Part shown: one piece after another, positions 58,942 through 64,000 of the stretch
How the letters are laid out: each line of letters starts with the position of its first letter
Position numbering within the stretch: position 1 is the first letter of the stretch
Source of the DNA: Turneriella sp.
GTDB lineage: Bacteria; Spirochaetota; Leptospiria; Turneriellales; Turneriellaceae
Direction of reading: 5' to 3'
Length of the DNA stretch: 64,000 nucleotides
Assembly: GCA_019186965.1 (NCBI GenBank)
Contig: JABARV010000015.1
Span: forward strand, 124,001 to 188,000
Translations under genes and position numbers: made by a program
Notes under the pieces: model-generated
The model's database searches: none
Seen by the model: only the letters and a program-made list of their open reading frames with translations
Told to the model about the DNA's origin: nothing

Positions 58942-61014
58942 ATGCGGAACGAAAAGCAAAATACCCTACGTGGTTCTCTCACTTTTCCGGGGGATAAATC
59001 GCTCTCGCACCGCGCAGCGCTTTTAGCGGCGTTAGCAAAAGGTACGTCGACGCTCTATAATTTTTTAGGCGCAAGCGATACCCTAAACGCGCTTAAAGCC
59101 ATCGAGTCTTTAGGCGTCTCGGTTACGAAGATAGGGGAAGATACATACCAGGTGAAATCCCCCGGCGTTCAAGGGCTCACTCCTCCTAAAAATGTTATTG
59201 ATTGCGGCAACTCGGGTACACTTTCACGCCTCCTTTTGGGGATGTTGGCGGGGCTTGATGGAATAACCGCTACTATCGACGGCGATGCAAGCTTACGTAC
59301 ACGCCCCATGCGCCGTGTTACGCAAATTTTAGAGAAATTAGGCGCACAGTTCGAGTATCTTGAAAAGGCAGATTGCCTGCCTATCCGCGTTACAGGCACG
59401 AAATTGCCGCCGATTGTTTTTACAGAAACTCTAGGCTCTGCGCAGGTAAAATCGGCGGTAATTCTCGCCGCGCTTTCTTCGGGGGTGTCTTTAAGCCTTA
59501 CGGAAGAGATTTGCTCGCGTGACCATACGGAAAATATGCTGCGTTTCGCGGGTGTCTTAGTTAAGAAAGAAGGCATAACAGAAGAAAATTCTGTTACGGC
59601 CAAAAGTAGTACCCACGGGGTAAATCCGCCTATTTTTATACCCGAAAAACAAAGTGTAAAACCGCAAGATTATAAAATTTGGGGAGATATTTCTTCGGCA
59701 GCATTTTTTGCGGTTGGGGCAAGCCTTCTTAAAGGAAGCGAAGTTTTGCTTCAAGGCGTACTGCTTAACCCTTTTCGCGATCGCTATTTAAAAGTCCTTA
59801 CGCAAATGGGGGCTTCGGTCGAAATTTTGCCGCAACGCGACGAATGCGGCGAGAAGGGGGGGGATGTACTTGTGCGTTACTCGCCGCTTAGCGGAATAAA
59901 AATTCCTAAAGAAGATATTCCCTCTTTAATTGATGAGCTCCCTATACTTACGGTTGCGGGTGTGTATTGTAAGGGTACTTTTTCGTACCGCGATGCGAAG
60001 GAGCTACGCGTTAAGGAATCTGACCGTATTGGAATTATGGTCGAGAATTTGGAAAATTTAGGCGTAAGCGTTGAAGAGTTCGACGACGGGTTGAGCGTTG
60101 AAGGTAATCCTTCTGCACAGCTTGCGGGAAAAATCACTACGCGGATGGACCACCGTATTGTAATGTCGTTTGAGATTGCAAACCTTTCCCCAGGCGCTTC
60201 TTTGGAAATTGAAGGTAAAGAATGGATTGAAACGAGTTTTCCTTCATTTTATACAAAATTGCAGCGTGTTCTTAACTACGCACCTCCACTTTTAGAAAAA
60301 GGGGTTGTGGCGATTGATGGCCCTGCGGGTTCGGGGAAATCGACCGTTGCGTATATGCTTGCACGGGCGTTGGGTTTTAACCAGCTCGATTCGGGAGCGC
60401 TTTACCGTGCATTTACGTATAGGGGATACCAAAAGTTTGTAGCTATGGAAAAACAAGGCATAGCTATGGAAAAACAGGGCTGGGATATAGCAGTGCAAGA
60501 AAATGAACAACTCGTCAATTATCTCCAGTCGATGCCCGTGCGTCTTGAATTTGCCCCCGATGGTAGGCAACACGTTTATGCGGAGGATGTAGAGCTTCAA
60601 GACGAGCTGCGCTCTGCCGAAGTTGCTTCACGCATTAAGCCAATTGCAGATGCACTTTTTATCCGCGAGAGGGTAAAAACAATTTTGCGTGATGCAGCTT
60701 TACGGTATACACTAGTCGCCGATGGGCGTGATATGGGAACAGAGGTTTTTCCCGAAGCGCATTTTAAGTTTTTTTTGACTGCCTCGAGCCGTGTGCGTGC
60801 AGAAAGGCGGCTTATAGAATTTCAGCAGAAAGACCCCCACGCGACACTGGAAACGGTAGAGAAGCAAATTATAGAGCGAGACCGTGACGATGGGCTGCGC
60901 AAAGTGGGGGCATTAAAGCCAGCGCCAAAAGCCATTTTCATTGACACCTCGTCTCGAACTCAGGAGCAAGTGGTACAAATTATGCTTGCGTACATCCGGT
61001 ACGCGGCGCATTAG
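58942..61014 (+). CDS. aroA-cmk: Fused EPSP synthase and cytidylate kinase
   Basis: The 690-residue product joins two enzymes. Residues about 1-445 are 5-enolpyruvylshikimate-3-phosphate synthase: FPGDKSLSHRAALLAALAKG, CGNSGTLSRLLLGMLAG, LRTRPMRRV, KELRVKESDRIG. Residues about 453-690 are cytidylate kinase: the P-loop DGPAGSGKST near 459, LDSGALYRAFTYRG, YTLVADGRDMGTEVFPEAHF and ERDRDDGLRKVG. The natural order aroA then cmk is known in other bacteria as separate genes or as fusions. Within the kinase NMP-binding region is a tandem duplication (see 60440-60481). The gene precedes rpsA by eight bases. Confidence 0.95.
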   Translation: MRNEKQNTLRGSLTFPGDKSLSHRAALLAALAKGTSTLYNFLGASDTLNALKAIESLGVSVTKIGEDTYQVKSPGVQGLTPPKNVIDCGNSGTLSRLLLGMLAGLDGITATIDGDASLRTRPMRRVTQILEKLGAQFEYLEKADCLPIRVTGTKLPPIVFTETLGSAQVKSAVILAALSSGVSLSLTEEICSRDHTENMLRFAGVLVKKEGITEENSVTAKSSTHGVNPPIFIPEKQSVKPQDYKIWGDISSAAFFAVGASLLKGSEVLLQGVLLNPFRDRYLKVLTQMGASVEILPQRDECGEKGGDVLVRYSPLSGIKIPKEDIPSLIDELPILTVAGVYCKGTFSYRDAKELRVKESDRIGIMVENLENLGVSVEEFDDGLSVEGNPSAQLAGKITTRMDHRIVMSFEIANLSPGASLEIEGKEWIETSFPSFYTKLQRVLNYAPPLLEKGVVAIDGPAGSGKSTVAYMLARALGFNQLDSGALYRAFTYRGYQKFVAMEKQGIAMEKQGWDIAVQENEQLVNYLQSMPVRLEFAPDGRQHVYAEDVELQDELRSAEVASRIKPIADALFIRERVKTILRDAALRYTLVADGRDMGTEVFPEAHFKFFLTASSRVRAERRLIEFQQKDPHATLETVEKQIIERDRDDGLRKVGALKPAPKAIFIDTSSRTQEQVVQIMLAYIRYAAH
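60440..60481 (+). repeat. In-frame 21-bp tandem duplication within the cmk domain
   Basis: Units 60440-60460 and 60461-60481 share TAGCTATGGAAAAACA and differ only near their ends (AAGGCA versus GGGCT). It duplicates the residues AMEKQG in the chain GVAMEKQG-IAMEKQG-W. The duplication lies just after the first conserved kinase motif. It preserves the frame. Confidence 0.85.
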
Positions 61015-61022
61015 GGGTTCCC

Positions 61023-62726
61023 ATGGCAACGCGCAAAGTTCTCTTTCAAGATAGTAACGTCTCAATGGCAGACGTTTTTAAAACCGATACCGAAGTTGCC
61101 GACATACGTCCGGGAGGGGTAATCACAGGTAAAATTGTGAGCCTTTCGAACGAGTTTGCTATTATCGATATGGGCGGTAAATCCGAAGGGAGGATTGGCC
61201 TTCGTGAATTTGATGCGGCACCTGTTGTTGGGGATTCTGTTGAGGCTTTAGTCAAATCGTACGACCGTGAAACAGGTTTAGTCCAGCTTTCAAAGCGCGA
61301 GTTAGAGTTGCGCCGTGGTTGGGAAATTGTTAAAGAAGCGTTCGAGAAAAATGTCCCCGTAAATGGCCTTGTCAAGCGCTCGATGCGCGACGGTTACATG
61401 CTCAATGTCGAAGGCGTTTTTATGTTTATGCCGCACACGCAAGTAGGTCTTTTGGGTCCCCGCGAACGCGGTGCAAAGCGCATCAACATTATTGGCCAAA
61501 ATTACCTTGTCAAAATTACGGAGCTCAACGAAAGGCGCAAAACAGGAACCGTTTCACGAAAAATTTTCCAAGACGAACAAAACGCAACGCTCTGGAAAGA
61601 GATTAGCGGTAAAATACATATTGGCGACATCGTTAAAGGTATTGTAACGAAGCATACAAATTCAGGGGTATTTGTAAACGTCGACGGTATCGAAGGTTTT
61701 TTACACCAAAGCAATTTAACGTGGGAACGCAAGGCTGATAGCGCAAAAGAAAAACTTGAAGTGGGTACAGAAGTATCTGTACGTATCCTCGAAATAGATC
61801 CCGAAAACCATAGATTATCCCTCGGCTTAAAGCAGCTCACCGACGACCCATGGTCGACGGTGTTAACGCGCTTTAAAGTCGGCGATCGCGTCTCTGGCAA
61901 GGTTTCGTTTGTTGCAACATACGGAGCATTTATTGAGCTCGATGCAGGGCTTGAAGGCCTGTTGCACATCAGCGAAATGAGCTGGACACGAAAAATAAAC
62001 CATGCAAACGAAATGGTAAAAGTGGGCCAAGAAATTGAAACAAAAATTATTGGAATCAATAAAGACGATAAGCGTATTTCGCTTGGTTTGCGCCAGCTCC
62101 ATGCAAACCCATGGGACACCATTCGTAGCGAAATCAAAGTAGGTGAAACACGCAAAGGGAAAATTCGTGGGCTTACCAACACGGGAATTTTTGTAGAAAT
62201 TACCGACGCAATCGATGGGCTCATTAAAAAAGAAGACATTACTTGGTCGGAGCCTGCGCCCGATCCTAAAAAAACATATAAAGTTGGCGAAGAGATTGAA
62301 TTTAAAGTAATTGAAATCAATTCCGACGAACGCAAGGTACATTGTTCAATCCGCCATACATTGCCAAACCCTTACAAAAAACTGCGCGATAAATACCAAC
62401 GCGGTACCGTTATCGAAGGTGTTGTGTCGGGGGTCGTCGACTTCGGTGTCTTCATCAAGTTTGACGAAGGCTACGAAGGTTTAGCGCACGTTTCAACAAT
62501 GGAAAAAGAGCAATCTACCAATTTCAAAAAAACAATCCAAAAAGGCGAAGCGATTAAAGCGGTAATTAAGAGCATCGATCCCGAGAACCGTAAAATCTCA
62601 CTTTCCTTAAAAGACGTTAATTACGCTTTAGAAAAAATTGAGATGCGGCAATACCTCGAAAAAGAAAGTTCGAGCAAAGCCGAAACGACGAGTCCATTCG
62701 CGAACCTTAAAAAGCTCGTATCGTGA
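61023..62726 (+). CDS. rpsA: 30S ribosomal protein S1
   Basis: The 567-residue product has six consecutive S1-type OB domains: each shows the GxxV/I-G-V-F-V/I core (e.g. GGVITGKIVSLSNEFAIIDM, VNGLVKRSMRDGYMLNVEGV, GIVTKHTNSGVFVNVDGIEG, SGKVSFVATYGAFIELDAGL, KGKIRGLTNTGIFVEITDAI and EGVVSGVVDFGVFIKFDEGY). S1 binds mRNA and initiates translation of weak ribosome-site transcripts. It starts eight bases after aroA-cmk and overlaps the next gene by four bases. Confidence 0.97.
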   Translation: MATRKVLFQDSNVSMADVFKTDTEVADIRPGGVITGKIVSLSNEFAIIDMGGKSEGRIGLREFDAAPVVGDSVEALVKSYDRETGLVQLSKRELELRRGWEIVKEAFEKNVPVNGLVKRSMRDGYMLNVEGVFMFMPHTQVGLLGPRERGAKRINIIGQNYLVKITELNERRKTGTVSRKIFQDEQNATLWKEISGKIHIGDIVKGIVTKHTNSGVFVNVDGIEGFLHQSNLTWERKADSAKEKLEVGTEVSVRILEIDPENHRLSLGLKQLTDDPWSTVLTRFKVGDRVSGKVSFVATYGAFIELDAGLEGLLHISEMSWTRKINHANEMVKVGQEIETKIIGINKDDKRISLGLRQLHANPWDTIRSEIKVGETRKGKIRGLTNTGIFVEITDAIDGLIKKEDITWSEPAPDPKKTYKVGEEIEFKVIEINSDERKVHCSIRHTLPNPYKKLRDKYQRGTVIEGVVSGVVDFGVFIKFDEGYEGLAHVSTMEKEQSTNFKKTIQKGEAIKAVIKSIDPENRKISLSLKDVNYALEKIEMRQYLEKESSSKAETTSPFANLKKLVS

Positions 62727-63454
62727 AACGTAATGCTTTGACTGTCGTTTGGCAAATTTGCCAGCGTGAGCTCAAAAGTTATTTCCAGTCGCTTTTAGCG
62801 TATTTCATTTTAAGCATCACGTTGAGCCTTGCGTTCCTTTGGGCGTACGCGTTTATAAAACACGAAAGCGCTTCTTCCGTTGCATTGCAGCGTATTTTTT
62901 ATATGCTTTCGGGAACGACGATGATTACCGGCGTGCTTATTTCAATGCGGTTAATTGCGGAAGAAAAAATGCAGGGAACAATCGAGCTTCTTTTTACTTC
63001 GCCATTAACAGAGGCGCAACTTGTTTTGGGCAAATTTCTTTCTGCGTTTCTTTTTTTGTGCGTGCAAGCTGCGCTTACGCTTCCTATTACGCTTTTAGTT
63101 GTTTTTTATGGCGGCGCAAACTTGGGACACATCGTTGCAGGGTTTATTGGTCTCCTTTTTATTGGCGCGGCAACTTCTGCAATGGGACTTTTTTATTCGA
63201 CGCTTACAAAAACACAGCTTCTTGCGTCTGTAATGACGGCTGCCAATTTAGTATTTTTTTTATTACTGGGATTTTTTTCTCCCTATATAGAACAGCCGCT
63301 AAAAAATGTTTTGCGCGAGTTTAGTTTCTACGTCCATTTTATGGATTTTGAAAAAGGAGTACTTTCCGCGAAGCACAGTATATTTTATTTGAGTATTGTG
63401 GTTTTTTATTTATACGCTGCAACGCTTTCTTTGAGCGCACGGCGGTGGAGATAG
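62723..63454 (+). CDS. ABC-2 type permease, GldF-like
   Basis: The 243-residue product starts at GTG 62723, overlapping rpsA. It has six hydrophobic spans and the family features LKSYFQSLLAYFILSITLSL and LISMRLIAEEKMQGTIELLF followed by TSPLTEAQLVLGKFLSAFLF. Such permeases, usually with a GldA ATPase and a GldG partner, are found in Bacteroidetes gliding systems and in Leptospira-type operons. The ATPase gene is not in this window. The next gene starts nine bases later and is GldG-like. Confidence 0.85.
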   Translation: MKRNALTVVWQICQRELKSYFQSLLAYFILSITLSLAFLWAYAFIKHESASSVALQRIFYMLSGTTMITGVLISMRLIAEEKMQGTIELLFTSPLTEAQLVLGKFLSAFLFLCVQAALTLPITLLVVFYGGANLGHIVAGFIGLLFIGAATSAMGLFYSTLTKTQLLASVMTAANLVFFLLLGFFSPYIEQPLKNVLREFSFYVHFMDFEKGVLSAKHSIFYLSIVVFYLYAATLSLSARRWR

Positions 63455-63463
63455 GTAAAGTAA

Positions 63464-64000
63464 ATGGCGTTAGATAAAATATTGCAATTTATTCGCGCAA
63501 AGCTCGTTTTTTTATTTTTTGCGCTTCTTCTTCTATTCTATTTTGTGACAGGGATAAGCGTAAAAGGGTTTGGTTACGCCGCGCTTCTTTTTTTCGTATC
63601 GCTTATTTATATTGGTTTGGGTGTTTTTCTTTATACTCTTTACAAAAACGAGGAGCGCAAAGGTGGAATTTTCCGTTTACTCCAATTTGCATACTGGCTC
63701 ATTTTATTTTCTGCGGCATGTTATTTTTTTCAAGCCGATGAAATTTGGGCAAAAATTTTTACTGCAAAAGAGAGTACTTTGGCAGAACGGCTTAGGCAAA
63801 TTATACAAATTGCGTATTTTTCCGGTTTTTCGATTGCCGTCATCGCGTTGACCGTTGCGTCGATTGTGCGTAGCGAAGCGAATGAAGCTTTAACATCGGT
63901 ATGGACTCTTGGCGTGTTGCTTCTTCTTTTAGTGGGGCTTAACTATTGGTCGCATGTACGCCCCGCACAGGTAGATATGACGCTCTTACGCAAATTTTCT
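63464..64000 (+). CDS. GldG-like ABC auxiliary membrane protein, C-terminus cut by window edge
   Basis: From the ATG at 63464 the frame stays open to the right edge (179 codons). There are four or five hydrophobic spans (about 17-30, 34-60, 75-90, 120-140 and 145-162), then RPAQVDMTLLRKFS, which is the segment before the extracytoplasmic domain of GldG-type auxiliary proteins (usual R-x-DLT-x-x-x-x-FSLS). It forms a pair with the GldF-like permease upstream. The rest lies outside the window. Confidence 0.75.
   Translation, partial: MALDKILQFIRAKLVFLFFALLLLFYFVTGISVKGFGYAALLFFVSLIYIGLGVFLYTLYKNEERKGGIFRLLQFAYWLILFSAACYFFQADEIWAKIFTAKESTLAERLRQIIQIAYFSGFSIAVIALTVASIVRSEANEALTSVWTLGVLLLLLVGLNYWSHVRPAQVDMTLLRKFS

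Noticed and set aside
1-64000. CRISPR array, tRNA genes, rRNA, prophage or complete insertion sequence
   Set aside because: No regularly spaced repeats, no cloverleaf sequences, no transposase or phage structural genes were recognised on either strand.

Overview
The window looks like chromosomal DNA of a diderm, LPS-bearing spirochaete of the Leptospira type. This is an inference from gene content: LPS genes (kdsB, lpxC, an rfaE1-type heptose kinase), exported lipoproteins with loose lipoboxes, a CHASE2 adenylate cyclase, a FapA/DUF342 protein, GldF/GldG-like ABC subunits behind rpsA, and many exported proteins I can only call hypothetical. I found no rRNA, tRNA, CRISPR array, prophage or intact insertion sequence. 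Coding density is very high. Many genes overlap by 1-20 bases or start within a few bases of the previous stop, so most of the window is organised in operons.

Left part (1-7.6 kb, all minus strand, visibly more GC-rich than the rest). This is an exported-protein region in two blocks. The first holds a lipoprotein cut by the window edge, an alginate-export-like porin, a FecR-domain protein and a small secreted protein. The second (3.6-7.6 kb) looks like an envelope thiol/metal module: a His/Cys-rich secreted protein, a ResA-like thioredoxin, a lipoprotein with an Ig-like and a Met-rich YtkA/FixH-like domain, a beta-barrel with a Cys-Cys-Gly motif after its signal peptide, a CxxC lipoprotein and a monohaem cytochrome c. 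Between the blocks lies about 700 bp of gene debris: a collapsed RelE/HigB-HigA-type toxin-antitoxin module that still carries a perfect 20-bp palindromic operator, and a fragment with a sirtuin-like signature.

Middle (7.7-31 kb). A large unknown protein is coupled to kdsB and a DNA glycosylase. On the other strand are an M23 peptidase, recR and ybaB. Next comes a cluster with two thiolase-fold proteins, two zinc-ribbon/OB (DUF35) partners and a small helical protein. After these come a CHASE2 adenylate cyclase, a SpsF-like nucleotidyltransferase, a STAS protein, birA, a zinc-type cation exporter with lpxC, and the lspA-purA-pgsA operon divergent from aspS.

Right part (30-64 kb). The aspS operon continues with rfaE1, an ABC exporter pair and FapA. 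Then come cell-wall hydrolases (LysM-M23, NlpC/P60), a lone HATPase, a third thiolase-like protein with a fused OB domain, pcnB, HDOD and degenerate EAL signalling proteins, and carA. It ends with rimP-nusA-infB-rbfA and an aroA-cmk fusion with rpsA and two gliding-type ABC subunits.

The most unusual items are four. (1) Three thiolase-fold proteins lack the nucleophilic Cys and are associated with DUF35/OB domains. (2) The left-hand envelope thiol/metal cluster. (3) A 259-bp, deeply palindromic MITE-like element at 58.6 kb, with single ends of the same family at 46.6 and 47.5 kb. (4) The toxin-antitoxin remnant with its intact operator.
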